DNA of 64,000 bases from Methanobacteriaceae archaeon (GCA_900766745.1 CAAFWR010000123.1:23778-87777), one strand, 5' to 3'. Positions 28,246 to 38,117 are shown, counted from the stretch's first letter. Program-made: numbers and translations. The notes: generated from the sequence alone by a model not told the origin.

Positions 28246-30152
28246 TGGAACAACAGATAATAAGTAATAAAGTATACGAGTCACTACAAGTGCCAACAGA
28301 AAATACTCGTACTACTACTGGAAAAGTACTTTATGCTAACAAATACAGTGGAGTAGCTGAAGTAGCAATGCCTGAAGATTTAAAGGCTTTGATAGATAGC
28401 GATTTTGGGCTAGTGGGAAAGAATGTCTTGGTTCAGTTAGAACAAAAGATGAAGGGTTATACCAATGGCCCCTGGTATGTGGATTCAAGGGATGGGGTTA
28501 TTTATATACATAATAGAAAGTTTAATGAGGAGCCGGTATGTACTTATACTTATCAGGGTGAGCATGGTGAAGTACTCAGAGTATCATTTGCTACTCAAAA
28601 GGTAACTAAACGAGTTAAAGCAGTACTAGCACCGTCTTTAGATCCCGATAGTAAAGACCTATCTGTATTATCAACCAACATTAATGAACCAGAAGATAAA
28701 CCCTCTTTAGCTTTAAGCCCATATATAGCTAGAGTAGATAATGTTGAAGTATCTAATTTTACCAGTAACGGGTTTGAGGATTATCAAAGCCATCCTACTA
28801 CTCCTACCGAAGTAATGGATACTTGGGATATGAAAGTCCAATATAATAGGGAAAAAGAAGCCGAGTATAAAAAGAGGGTAGCAGAATATGAAGCTGTTGG
28901 TCCAGTTGGAGCTTATGAAGCTGGTAAACAAAGGAGATTTGATGAGATGTCTATTGAAGATATACGTACCACCATTAATCAAGCCGCCAGTGAATTACCC
29001 GATGATAAAAAAAGAGCTCTTCAACAAGTACTAAAGAATTCCAGAAATGGTAAAGAATTAGAAGCCAATCTCAAAAAGTTATTAGAATACGAAATGTACC
29101 TTTTTGAGGATGAAGATGGCATGGAATTTATGGTAACCGAATATGTAGATCCTCTAGATTATGACCCAGAGGGTTATACCTCTAAACAAGCGGGAGCAGG
29201 TATAGCTTCAGGTATCAATTTTAAAAAGGGGGTATTACCAGCATCTGAAAGGGGGTTTGAGGCTTTGAATAAAGACCCTTATACTGAAGTATTATCAGGT
29301 ATGGAAATTGATACTACTAAACACTATGGCCAAGGTCAATATGGTAAAAAGGTTAAGGTAAGGCATATGAAAAGAGTAAATCTTAAAGTACCCATCTATA
29401 AGCTTTATCACAACTTATTCAGTAGATACGGAGGAGCCGATAAGTATGCTTGGGCAGCCAATGCCAATGCCAATGGTGGCTTAAAGCAAACAGAAAAAAG
29501 ATTGGTATGTCAACTTCAAGTAGTTGGTAGACCTATGCTAGCAACTTCTCAAATAATCAATTTAGAGAACGTGGGTAAACGATGGTCTGGGCTTTGGTAT
29601 ATAAAACAATGCACCCATTCAATGGATGCTGGTCAAGGTTATATAACCAATATGGAGTTAGTAAAAAATAATTCTAAGTCTGGTTCTGTAACTTCTCGAA
29701 CTGATCTATCTACTCAGAGTATTGTAGAAAATGATGCTAAGGCCAATGCTAAGACTGATAGGGGCAAAGATAAAAAGGCTTTAAGCTCTTCTCAAAATCT
29801 TAACCTTAACTTTACTTATAATGAGGAAGTATACTACAATGAGCATTTCCTTAATGAAAAGGGGGAAATAATTGACATCAAAGGTCAAGCCGAGTTTATT
29901 AGAAAAAAGGCTTACTATACCGAAGTAAATGCTAAAGATCCCAAAGCTTTGGCAGAAGGCATAGTTTTATCTACTGGTAATACAGTTACTTCTAAGGGTA
30001 AACTAATACCAGGTAAGATAACTATCAAGGAAATCCAAGTCCCTGAAGACTATTGGGTTAAGTTTAATTATATGGCTATAGCTAATCGGGTATATCGTGA
30101 TATGGCTAAAAAGCATAAACGAATAGCAAGTCAAATATACGTAGAGGAATAA
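28245..30152 (+). CDS. Baseplate hub protein candidate
   Basis: A 635-residue protein whose first base is the last base of the previous gene. The middle part (about 190-300) is strongly charged and helical and may be an elongated insertion. The region around 370-500 (YGKKVKVRHMKRVNLKVPIY, CQLQVVGRPMLATSQIINL, GLWYIKQCTHSMDAGQGY) has the look of the second tube-like domain and C-terminal part of gpD or gp27 hubs: a path such as GRPMLAT then KQCTHSMD is typical. The C-terminus (470-635) is a polar extension. It is followed by the spike gene. Confidence 0.65.
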   Translation: MEQQIISNKVYESLQVPTENTRTTTGKVLYANKYSGVAEVAMPEDLKALIDSDFGLVGKNVLVQLEQKMKGYTNGPWYVDSRDGVIYIHNRKFNEEPVCTYTYQGEHGEVLRVSFATQKVTKRVKAVLAPSLDPDSKDLSVLSTNINEPEDKPSLALSPYIARVDNVEVSNFTSNGFEDYQSHPTTPTEVMDTWDMKVQYNREKEAEYKKRVAEYEAVGPVGAYEAGKQRRFDEMSIEDIRTTINQAASELPDDKKRALQQVLKNSRNGKELEANLKKLLEYEMYLFEDEDGMEFMVTEYVDPLDYDPEGYTSKQAGAGIASGINFKKGVLPASERGFEALNKDPYTEVLSGMEIDTTKHYGQGQYGKKVKVRHMKRVNLKVPIYKLYHNLFSRYGGADKYAWAANANANGGLKQTEKRLVCQLQVVGRPMLATSQIINLENVGKRWSGLWYIKQCTHSMDAGQGYITNMELVKNNSKSGSVTSRTDLSTQSIVENDAKANAKTDRGKDKKALSSSQNLNLNFTYNEEVYYNEHFLNEKGEIIDIKGQAEFIRKKAYYTEVNAKDPKALAEGIVLSTGNTVTSKGKLIPGKITIKEIQVPEDYWVKFNYMAIANRVYRDMAKKHKRIASQIYVEE

Positions 30153-30156
30153 GGAT

Positions 30157-30879
30157 ATGAGTTACGAAACAGCAAAAATAATAACCGATGAAGGCTTAGA
30201 GGGCCTTGGTCGGTATTACTCTGTTTATAGAGGCATCGTTGTTGATAATAATGATGTAGAGAAAAACATGAACAGAATAAAGGTATGTGTCCCAGAAGTA
30301 ATGGGCGGAGTATTTGCTTGGGCATATCCGAAAGGACAGCATGGTTCACTGAGTTCAGGCTTTAAATACTTAGCTCCTAAAGTTGGAGACATGGTATTTA
30401 TTACTTTTGAATTTGGGGATCCCACTAAGCCTCTCTGGGAATACCATGGTTGGGGGATGAATCAAATACCTCAACCTTTAAATGGGCCAAATAAAATTGG
30501 TATAATTACACCTGAAGGTAATCTTATGGTTATTGATGATGATAGTGGAGAACTCAACTTACACTTTAATGGCCCAGTAAATGTTCATTCAGAAAAAGAG
30601 GTAGTTATAAATGCCGATGGAGATATTAATGTGGCCTCTGGGGATTCAGTAATATTAAATACGGGGGAGAATGGTGGAGTAATCAATATATTCCAATTAA
30701 CCGAGAAATTAAATCAAACCGTTAAAGAATTAGAACAACTTCGCATTATGTTCAACTCTCATGTACACTCTGGTGTAACTACTGGGCCAGGTTCTTCTGG
30801 CCCAACCTTAACTCAAGTAACTAAACCCTTCTCACAATTCGTTGTAGACGATTATGAGGATAAAACCTGCATACACTAA
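30157..30879 (+). CDS. Baseplate spike protein (gpV/gp5-like)
   Basis: A 240-residue protein. Residues about 18-105 form an OB-like domain: YRGIVVDNNDVEKNMNRIKV, then VGDMVFITFEFGDPTKPLWE, the standard gp5/gpV entry. The rest is a short-repeat beta-helix (about 115-175, with NVHSEKEVVINADGDINVAS) and a final HVHSGVTTGPGSSGP, a signature of membrane-piercing tips in which His residues often bind metal. No lysozyme domain is present. It trimerises below the hub and pierces the outer membrane. Confidence 0.85.
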   Translation: MSYETAKIITDEGLEGLGRYYSVYRGIVVDNNDVEKNMNRIKVCVPEVMGGVFAWAYPKGQHGSLSSGFKYLAPKVGDMVFITFEFGDPTKPLWEYHGWGMNQIPQPLNGPNKIGIITPEGNLMVIDDDSGELNLHFNGPVNVHSEKEVVINADGDINVASGDSVILNTGENGGVINIFQLTEKLNQTVKELEQLRIMFNSHVHSGVTTGPGSSGPTLTQVTKPFSQFVVDDYEDKTCIH

Positions 30880-31283
30880 TGGAAAAGAATTACTTTACAG
30901 ATTTAGTTGGTATAGGTGTAACTTATCCTATCCAACTTACAACTAATGAAAATGGGGAAAGAGGTTGGTACCCAGTAAACGGGGATTTTAAACTTATCAG
31001 GGATAATATAAGTTCGATATTATATTATATGATAGGCCAGAGATTTCGACAGGAAAATTTTGGTAGTAAATTATGGCAATGTATTGAAGAACCAAACTCA
31101 CAAGCCCTAAGTTTTATAATTAAAGAGTTTTTAAAACAAGCCATAGGTGCATGGGAACAGAGAATAACATTCCAAAATATCACAGTTACTAGAGTTGATG
31201 CAAAAATACATATAGAAGTAGCTTATGTAGTAAATGGAACAAATTCTAGTCAATACCTTGATATCACCTATGATAGTTTCTGA
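30879..31283 (+). CDS. Baseplate wedge protein, gp25-like
   Basis: A 134-residue protein with the gp25/GPW pattern: hydrophobic entry GIGVTYPI, a RDNISSILYYMIGQRFRQEN stretch where Ile/Leu and Gly-x-Arg are typical, FGSKLWQCIEE, and a final beta part. In T4 and P2 this protein joins wedge units, and in contractile machines it triggers sheath polymerisation. It follows the spike with a one-base overlap. Confidence 0.85.
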   Translation: MEKNYFTDLVGIGVTYPIQLTTNENGERGWYPVNGDFKLIRDNISSILYYMIGQRFRQENFGSKLWQCIEEPNSQALSFIIKEFLKQAIGAWEQRITFQNITVTRVDAKIHIEVAYVVNGTNSSQYLDITYDSF

Positions 31284-31306
31284 TAATTCATTAAATACAC
31301 AATAAT

Positions 31307-33028
31307 ATGGGAATCACAAATAAATGGCTTAACCCATACCAGAGGTCTTATCAACAGATTAAGGCCAAGCTGGTTGAATCTCTTATGGGGCTAAAAGACT
31401 CTCAAGGTCAGAAACTCATAACGGATTATTCGGAGGGTAATATCTTAATTATTATCCTCTCTTTGTTTGCGGCAATTGCCGAAGTACTCCATTACTATGT
31501 AGATAATATGGCAAGGGAAACTTTTCTATCTACTGCAAGGAGGTATGATTCGGTAGTTAAACATGGAGCATTGGTAGATTACCATGCTCGAGCAGCAATC
31601 GCAGCTACGGTAGATGTAATCTTATCTAGAAGTATTACTGGTAATTCTATCGGGGCCAAATTAACTATACCTCAGGGTACTGTATTTACAGACTCTAATG
31701 GTAATTCTTGGTTATCTGCCAGAGATGTAATATGGTATTCAAATGTAACTACATGTAAAGTACCCCTTATACAGCATGAGAAATATACTTCGAGTGCTCT
31801 TAATAATATGGTAATACCCAGTGGAGATAGAGTAATACTCAACCTTGGTACATTACCAAACGGTAAATACTATGAACAAGGTTCTATGTCTTTACAGATA
31901 GGTGGAGAATCCTGGGTATTAGTAGATACCTTTGCAAAATCCAAACCTACAGATAAACATTTCATGGTATCAGTAGATGAAGCTCTCAACCCTTATATAA
32001 TGTTTGGGGATGGTACTTTTGGTAAGAAGCCTGCAGCAGGTGCAAAGATAACCAATGTGGTATTTTATTTAACCAATGGTTCTCAGGGTAACGTAAAGAG
32101 TAATACCATTACTTCTATACCTTCAGTAATATCTTCATCAATTACGGATGCTACAGTAAGTAATGCTTATGATGCTGCAGGAGGTTCAAACTACGAAAAC
32201 TTTACAATGCTCAAGGAACATATACCTTTGAGTGTAAAAACATTGGGAGTAGCAATTACCAAAGAGGATTTCGAAAGTTTGGCAATGTTAGTAGATGGGG
32301 TAAACAAAGCTAAGGCAGATTATGAATGCGGTAGAAAACTTACCGTATATATTAGCCCAGATGGAGGAGCAGTAGCATCTTCTGAATTAATAAGTAGAGT
32401 ATACAATCTATTATCTCAAAGAGCTCCGATGACTACCTGGCTTAAGGTTAAATCTGCAGGCAAGGTTCAGATAATATTAGAGATGGATGTTACTGGTAAG
32501 AAATCTTATAAGACTGCCGAGATACAAACTCAGATACTTACTGCATTATATAATGCCTATTCTCCGGAACAAGCTCAGATAGGTGGTGATGTAAGAATAT
32601 CTGATATCTATGCTTTGATAGATAACCTTTCTACGGTAGACTATCTACACCTTACTAAGTTCTATATTAAACCTTGGCCTATCACTATTTACGGTAATAA
32701 AGAGTTAAGCTTGGGTCAGTTTAAATTAAACAAAGCTACTGGGTCAATGACCTATTACATAACCTTCAATTCTTCAACTACATTTACTGTACGTTCTGTA
32801 TCTAATGGTTATGTAACTACCGGGACAGTAGGTAACTCTATTCAGATAATCGATAAAGCAAATGGTTTTGATTTCTCTTTGGACATTCAGAATAACAGTT
32901 ATAAGTCTGGGTATAGGTATTCTATTACCATATCAGAACCCAACCATGATTATGAAGACCCTGGGTTTAACTTACCGGTATTCGAAAATGCTTCACAACT
33001 AACACTAACCGTAAAAGAGATAGTATAA
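31307..33028 (+). CDS. Baseplate wedge protein, gpJ/gp6-like
   Basis: A 573-residue protein. The N-terminal region is helical, then a middle domain carries VDEALNPYIMFGDGTFGKKP and KEHIPLSVKTLGVAITKEDF, the hallmark of gpJ/gp6-type wedge proteins (FGDG..G...P, then iP..vkt...avT..D). The C-terminal third (about 450-573) is a beta-rich extension. It ends with a one-base overlap to the gpI-like gene, the standard J-I order of P2-like baseplates. Confidence 0.85.
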   Translation: MGITNKWLNPYQRSYQQIKAKLVESLMGLKDSQGQKLITDYSEGNILIIILSLFAAIAEVLHYYVDNMARETFLSTARRYDSVVKHGALVDYHARAAIAATVDVILSRSITGNSIGAKLTIPQGTVFTDSNGNSWLSARDVIWYSNVTTCKVPLIQHEKYTSSALNNMVIPSGDRVILNLGTLPNGKYYEQGSMSLQIGGESWVLVDTFAKSKPTDKHFMVSVDEALNPYIMFGDGTFGKKPAAGAKITNVVFYLTNGSQGNVKSNTITSIPSVISSSITDATVSNAYDAAGGSNYENFTMLKEHIPLSVKTLGVAITKEDFESLAMLVDGVNKAKADYECGRKLTVYISPDGGAVASSELISRVYNLLSQRAPMTTWLKVKSAGKVQIILEMDVTGKKSYKTAEIQTQILTALYNAYSPEQAQIGGDVRISDIYALIDNLSTVDYLHLTKFYIKPWPITIYGNKELSLGQFKLNKATGSMTYYITFNSSTTFTVRSVSNGYVTTGTVGNSIQIIDKANGFDFSLDIQNNSYKSGYRYSITISEPNHDYEDPGFNLPVFENASQLTLTVKEIV

Positions 33029-35490
33029 TGATAAACCTAAAAAATCTAATCGATTTTTTACCATTCGAATATAAGGACCAAGATACTTATAGGGTAAATG
33101 GTAAAGGCATCTTAGAAAGGTTTCTAGAAATTTGCGGAGAGCATTTTGAAGATTATATTACTAAGGACATTGAGAATATTCTGGATATTATCAATATAGA
33201 TAAAACCCCAGATATGTACCTTAACTTCCTTTGGCAATTTCTCGGAGAAATGCCCTTTGCTTATGGGAACACTATAGATGCTCAAAAATGGTCAGAGTAC
33301 TTTAATGGGTTCTATTCTGATAGTAAACTTCAAGAGCTATCAAAACTTTGGATAATTCCTAAGGAAGGCCCATTTACTTTAACAAGTACTCAAGTAAGAA
33401 ACATACTGAAATACTCAGTATCACTTTTCAAAATACGAGGAACTTCAGAGTTCTTCGAAATTATGATGAGGTTATATGGATTAACCTGTACAGTAACTGA
33501 CCCAGCTAAGGCAGACTCTTACGATGGTTGGGTAAAGAGCAATCCAAGATTCGACCAGTACTATCAATATGATGATAGATATACCTTTGATAATACCTTT
33601 GATTGTTCTCAATGTATACCAGTAACTTTCAGACTCACCGGTCATGGATATACTTCTAATTCGGAAAGCTTTAAGAGATTTAGGGAAGCAGTAGAAAGTT
33701 TCTTTAAAAGGTTCATACCCTATCATGTATCATTTATCATACAGTATGGATTTACCATAAATGATGGGTATACAATTAAGGCAGAATTAGTAAATCCCGA
33801 ACAACCTAATCTTATTACTTCTGAAGTATATGAAGTACCTGTAAGAGTAACCGTAACTGCAGATTGGGTAAATGCCGATTTGAGATATCAGATATCAAGT
33901 GATGGTGTTAATTGGGGTTATACTAAACATGCAAGTGGTTCGGTATTTTATATACCAAGAGCTGGTACTTATTACTTCAGAAGTGTAGGGGATAATTCTA
34001 AGGTAACCCAAATCACTGTAAATCAGGAATCCTATAATAGGGTATATTCCATTACCTGTGAACCAATCTCAGAAAAGATAACTCCCAGTAAGTTAAAGGT
34101 TAGTACTGTAGTAAGGGCTAACGTATCTTACAAGGGTACAGTTAAGATTTGTAAGGTAAGGTTATCTGGTACTGACCAAGTAAAAGGCTCAGGCTCAACT
34201 TGGGAATTTACAGAGCCAGGTACTTATGTTTTTGAGATAGTAGAGTTTCCTGTAAAACAAACTTCTTTTGTAGTAACTCGAGAAGAGATTACCTATAAGG
34301 TAAGATGTACACCTTCCGAATTTAGAGTGGGTGATAAACAAAGTATTAGGGATGCAGTTACTACTCTAACCATAGAATCAAATTACCCAGAATCATTTAC
34401 TGGTGATTTATACTGTAGGCTAATAGGTGATACCAAACTGTTTAAGAATGAGGATAAGTTTACTGCCAGTAGTTACGGTACTTACAAATTCAAATGTACA
34501 CTGGATAAAAGGGAAACCGATGAAGGTGTAGGTATCTTCGAAGTAACCTCTGGTAAAACTGCAATATATAGAATAAGTGTTAACCCATCAACTTCTACTC
34601 TATTCAATGGCTCAGCTAAAACTACTGTAAACATCCAGCGTATTTCTGGTAATGGTGACGATTATAGGGTAAGGGTAGTAGAGACTGGGGAAACCTTCGA
34701 TGCAGCTAATGGGTATGTATATACCACTAATAGAGCAGGGACTTATACTTTCCAATCAGTAGCTTATCCTACTGCTAAGACTACATGGGTTGTTAATAAC
34801 TCACCTACAGTATATCAAAATAAACTTAAGATAGTTCCCTCAGATGCTACTGATTCAAAATGGAAAGAACCTAATTGGTCACTACCAGAAGATCAGATTG
34901 ATGATACTTATGCCATTTACCAATTGTTGGATGAAATTTCTGCTTGTAAGTTCCACCTTGAAGAAATGAAGAATGGTGTTAATGTAAGTGGTACTGCAAC
35001 TTGCGATGAAACAGGGGAAACCTATAATCTTGAATCAGAGATTACTTTAACTAAGGCTGGTACTTATACTTTTACTGCCGACGATGGTTCTTCTCTAAGA
35101 TGTCAAGTAATACTTGAAGATTATCCAACTATTATCGAAATTTCTTGTACTCCTGAGTATGCAGAATTAAAAGGTACCATTAAGCAGGTTTCTACTTTAA
35201 TCAAATGTGTATCTAATAAATCGGATTTCGATAGTAGAGTTAGGGAAGTTGGTAAAGTAAATACATATGATGCAGGAGGTGCTGGATACGAATTTATAAC
35301 GGCTACTGCTGGAGAATATATTTTCGAATCTGTAGCAGATACTTCAAAGAGAACTAAATTCACCGTAGTAGATGCAGACCTTTTAAGTGTTAGTCCTCGG
35401 GTATTGGAGTGGGAACATGATGACTTATCCGAGAAAACCTTTACCATTACAACATACAGTAATCAATCTTGGCAAATAGTAGAACAATGA
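33028..35490 (+). CDS. Baseplate gpI-like protein with six Ig-like repeats
   Basis: An 820-residue protein. The N-terminal 240 residues match gpI/gp7-like entry proteins (NLIDFLPFEYKDQDTYR; KYSVSLFKIRGTSEFFEIMM at about 130-150). The remaining part carries about six roughly 85-residue beta repeats, each with a GTYxF or GEYxF core and a final strand ending in FVV or TV. The last 35 residues (from LSVSPRVLEWEHDD) look like the first half of a BACON domain cut at its Trp (SNQSWQIVEQ stop). Repeats probably form a stalk or receptor-binding arm. Its stop overlaps the holin candidate. Confidence 0.8.
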   Translation: MINLKNLIDFLPFEYKDQDTYRVNGKGILERFLEICGEHFEDYITKDIENILDIINIDKTPDMYLNFLWQFLGEMPFAYGNTIDAQKWSEYFNGFYSDSKLQELSKLWIIPKEGPFTLTSTQVRNILKYSVSLFKIRGTSEFFEIMMRLYGLTCTVTDPAKADSYDGWVKSNPRFDQYYQYDDRYTFDNTFDCSQCIPVTFRLTGHGYTSNSESFKRFREAVESFFKRFIPYHVSFIIQYGFTINDGYTIKAELVNPEQPNLITSEVYEVPVRVTVTADWVNADLRYQISSDGVNWGYTKHASGSVFYIPRAGTYYFRSVGDNSKVTQITVNQESYNRVYSITCEPISEKITPSKLKVSTVVRANVSYKGTVKICKVRLSGTDQVKGSGSTWEFTEPGTYVFEIVEFPVKQTSFVVTREEITYKVRCTPSEFRVGDKQSIRDAVTTLTIESNYPESFTGDLYCRLIGDTKLFKNEDKFTASSYGTYKFKCTLDKRETDEGVGIFEVTSGKTAIYRISVNPSTSTLFNGSAKTTVNIQRISGNGDDYRVRVVETGETFDAANGYVYTTNRAGTYTFQSVAYPTAKTTWVVNNSPTVYQNKLKIVPSDATDSKWKEPNWSLPEDQIDDTYAIYQLLDEISACKFHLEEMKNGVNVSGTATCDETGETYNLESEITLTKAGTYTFTADDGSSLRCQVILEDYPTIIEISCTPEYAELKGTIKQVSTLIKCVSNKSDFDSRVREVGKVNTYDAGGAGYEFITATAGEYIFESVADTSKRTKFTVVDADLLSVSPRVLEWEHDDLSEKTFTITTYSNQSWQIVEQ

Positions 35491-36017
35491 TAAGTACCGT
35501 TGATAAAATTACAGAGACCACGACTCAGTCTTTATTTAAGACCTTTACTGTGGGAATAGTAGGAGAGTGTACACAAATCTTATACGATTTGAGGTGGATG
35601 ATAGTACTTGCAATAATCTTAATCTTATCAGATTTATGGTTTGGGTTATCAGCAAGTAGGCTACATAATATAGAGATTCGAAAATCCAGAGCTGGAAGAA
35701 GAACTCTAAATAAGATAGTAGATTATATCTGCTATGTCTTACTCGGAGCCGTACTTGGTAAAGCTATAGGTGAACCTTATGGGATGAATCCCATAGTTGT
35801 ATCTATAACTGCTATGGTATTATGTTATTGTTTCGAAATAGATAGTATATATGGGCATATTTGTGAAATACATGGTATTAAGAAACGATACAGTATATGG
35901 GGGATTCTCTTTAAACTACTAACCCTTAAGTTCAAGGACTTGGGCGAAGCCTTTAAAGATATGGCAGAACAGAAAAATAACTTTAAAAATACTAAGGATA
36001 ATGAAGACGTACTTTAA
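35487..36017 (+). CDS. Putative holin
   Basis: A 176-residue membrane protein with about three hydrophobic segments (near 27-45, 68-85 and 92-112 from this start) and charged tails, the shape of a phage holin. I use ATG 35487, which overlaps the preceding stop (ATGA); an in-frame TTG at 35469 would add six residues. Holins form pores in the inner membrane at the end of infection. The position between baseplate and fibre genes fits. No endolysin was found in the window. It overlaps the next gene by 17 bases. Confidence 0.65.
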   Translation: MISTVDKITETTTQSLFKTFTVGIVGECTQILYDLRWMIVLAIILILSDLWFGLSASRLHNIEIRKSRAGRRTLNKIVDYICYVLLGAVLGKAIGEPYGMNPIVVSITAMVLCYCFEIDSIYGHICEIHGIKKRYSIWGILFKLLTLKFKDLGEAFKDMAEQKNNFKNTKDNEDVL

Positions 36018-37356
36018 GTATGAAGGTATTATTAAATCGAAGGAAGCAGCAGAAGCAATTGCTGCTCCTTCTGGTTTAGGACCATTCTGTGGATTTGGCT
36101 CAGCTACCATAAATGGTAATAAATTAACGGTATCTCCTCGGGGAGTTTCTGGAAGTAAATATGCTAATGTGATTAAGGATAGAATCCTTGCAAGGTACAT
36201 GGCAAAAGATTCTGAGGATGGGGAATTACCTGATGTGAACTTCGGATGTATTTCAAGGGATGGTTATGTATTCATTTCCGATGAGCAAACTCTTACGATT
36301 GAAAACATCCAAGGTACTCAAGGCTCAACTGAAGAAGTATTACTATTTGCAGTACATACTCCTATACCAGAGCCAGTAGATAACCCAGTTGATTTTGTAG
36401 CATACTGGAATGAATCATCCGAAAGCTTTTACACTTTATTCAAAAAGTCTCAGGATATTTACTACCCCATTGCCGAGGATAATCGTACTCCGGATATACT
36501 TAATAATGATGTATATTCCGATTATGATATGACGTTTAGCAATCTTCTAGAGATGGCAGAGAGTGCTTGCCCTTATTACTCTAATAATAAGAATTCCGTT
36601 GTTCTTATTGGAGTATACGGTAAGGGTACAGATGCAATGACCAAACGAAATGAGAACTTTGCTATCGTACCTTATCAAGGAAAATTTCAAGAAATCCCAT
36701 ACACTACTGCCGCTCATAGTATGGTAAAGGAATCGGTAAAAAGGGTAGAAGATATTAATAAAGGATTCCCAGTAGTAGATGAATCCGGGAATAAATTTAA
36801 TATTAAGCAGTATATCGATAATCAGATTGAGGCAATTCGAAAAGAGTTTGCTGACCAGCTGAGTACTGCTAACCTTCCTATTGGTTCTATAATCTTATGG
36901 GAAACAGATGTAATCCCAGATGGTTGGGCAGAGTATACTAAAGCAGCCGGTAGAATAGTTATAGGTTATCAAGCCGGAGGTATTCAAATTGGTAATGATG
37001 TAATGTTACAAAATGTGGGTGATTACTATACACCTACTCAGGGTAATTTCATTATAACTCTTAAGGGGGATGACTTACCTAAACACCGTCATGCTCTTGG
37101 TGTATCTAAAGGTAAACAAGATGATGCCAATAACTGGGAAAACGTTAGACCTCAGTCTTTCTTTAATAGGGAGACAGGTTTAAATGGAGACTTCGGTAGA
37201 GGAACTCCTACCAAGGGTATTCAAGATGGTGCTATTGTAGTAAGTTGGAACTTGATAGGGGAATCTTTCTTACAAGAGACTTCGGTAGATACTTTGAATA
37301 TAGAAAAATTACCGCCGACTATTACTTTAAGATATATCCAAAAGATATCATCATAA
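36001..37356 (+). CDS. Tail-collar-type fibre protein
   Basis: The 451-residue protein has a helical-to-beta N-terminal part and, near 290-330, the collar pattern LPIGSIILWETDVIPDGWAE, with AAGRIVIGYQAGG after it and KGDDLPKHRHALGV near 360. Such collar/microcystin-dependent-like domains occur in short tail fibres and baseplate proteins, and the His cluster can bind metal. The N-terminal 100 residues probably attach to the baseplate. It is the last structural gene before a terminator. Confidence 0.78.
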   Translation: MKTYFKYEGIIKSKEAAEAIAAPSGLGPFCGFGSATINGNKLTVSPRGVSGSKYANVIKDRILARYMAKDSEDGELPDVNFGCISRDGYVFISDEQTLTIENIQGTQGSTEEVLLFAVHTPIPEPVDNPVDFVAYWNESSESFYTLFKKSQDIYYPIAEDNRTPDILNNDVYSDYDMTFSNLLEMAESACPYYSNNKNSVVLIGVYGKGTDAMTKRNENFAIVPYQGKFQEIPYTTAAHSMVKESVKRVEDINKGFPVVDESGNKFNIKQYIDNQIEAIRKEFADQLSTANLPIGSIILWETDVIPDGWAEYTKAAGRIVIGYQAGGIQIGNDVMLQNVGDYYTPTQGNFIITLKGDDLPKHRHALGVSKGKQDDANNWENVRPQSFFNRETGLNGDFGRGTPTKGIQDGAIVVSWNLIGESFLQETSVDTLNIEKLPPTITLRYIQKISS

Positions 37357-37430
37357 TCGTAAACACTCATGTATTAGTTGTATTGTTAGTATGTAAACAA
37401 ATCTAGTTTTGCATAATTACTTTAAGGGAA

Positions 37431-37457
37431 GGGACGTTGGGAAACGCCCCTTTTCTT
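37431..37457 (+). terminator. Terminator at the end of the structural genes
   Basis: GGGACGTT (37431-37438) and AACGCCCC (37443-37450), with one A-C mismatch and a four-base loop, are followed by TTTTCTTTT. It lies 75 bases after the collar gene and just before the converging minus-strand gene. The T-run is on the plus strand, so it mainly stops the structural message; on the other strand the run after the stem is poor. Confidence 0.8.
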
Positions 37458-37463
37458 TTGTGT

Positions 37464-38117
37464 TTAATATTTGAGTTCTTCCTTAGCCCTATCTTCCCAA
37501 TATTGTATATCTTGCCTGAGTTCTGAGATATACCTCATGGAATCATTAGTCTTAGGCATTTCGAAAAACTCTATTAGCATTATATTAGTAATTCGAGTGC
37601 TATTCCCAAGTTTCTCTTTAATGAAGGGTGGAGGAGTGATTAATACTTCGAAAAGTAAATAAGCATCGGAAGAAAGATTAGCCTTCATATATTTATACAT
37701 CATATCAATCATTTCTGATTTGGCCTTTTCTTCTTCGCTATCATCTTCTAATTCCTTATCATTGTCAAATAAATCATCAAGCTTAAAAAGACTTTGATTA
37801 TACTCGGCTTGTTCTCCATAAGCAGAACGAAGTAATTTATTCTTGAATGTACTAAGAGATGCAAGGATTCTTGCTTTAAGATGTTCTTCAGTACACTCAC
37901 CATAGTATTTGTTAAAAACAAATAACATCTTATCCCAGAAATATGATTGAATAATATCCGGTGTAAGGTTAAACCGTTTATAATCAATCTGACGGGTAAG
38001 ATTCTTGATTACCGGCTTACAGACTTTATAAAGTCTGTTAAATGTAGCTTCATCATAATCCTTCATAGGTTTTAATCTGTGAAGCTCAGAGCCATTATTT
38101 CCTTTACTTTTTCCCAT
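37464..38117 (-). CDS. Sigma-factor-like protein (possible late sigma)
   Basis: A 217-residue protein, the only gene on the minus strand. Residues about 50-98 follow the sigma-70 region 2 layout: DIIQSYFWDKMLFVFNKYYG, then LKARILASLSTFKNKLLRSA, comparable to the D..QE...gL..A...Fd...G..F.TYA..wI pattern and to T4 gp55. The C-terminal 75 residues have LSSDAYLLFEVL followed by a helix-turn-helix-like run (TNIMLIEFFEMPK, ISELRQDI), recalling region 4. An acidic linker lies between. It may redirect host RNA polymerase to the structural genes. The protein is divergent; alternatives are an anti-sigma or other DNA-binding factor. Confidence 0.55.
   Translation of the reverse strand: MGKSKGNNGSELHRLKPMKDYDEATFNRLYKVCKPVIKNLTRQIDYKRFNLTPDIIQSYFWDKMLFVFNKYYGECTEEHLKARILASLSTFKNKLLRSAYGEQAEYNQSLFKLDDLFDNDKELEDDSEEEKAKSEMIDMMYKYMKANLSSDAYLLFEVLITPPPFIKEKLGNSTRITNIMLIEFFEMPKTNDSMRYISELRQDIQYWEDRAKEELKY

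Noticed and set aside
35469-35486. TTG start adding six residues to the holin candidate
   Set aside because: ATG 35487 overlaps the upstream stop as ATGA, the common coupling in this genome.
37405-37412. TAGTTTTG, a TAnnTTTG-like box followed by CATAA, on the plus strand
   Set aside because: It lies only 18 bases before a terminator and would drive nothing but antisense RNA of the sigma-like gene. No -33 match; probably chance.
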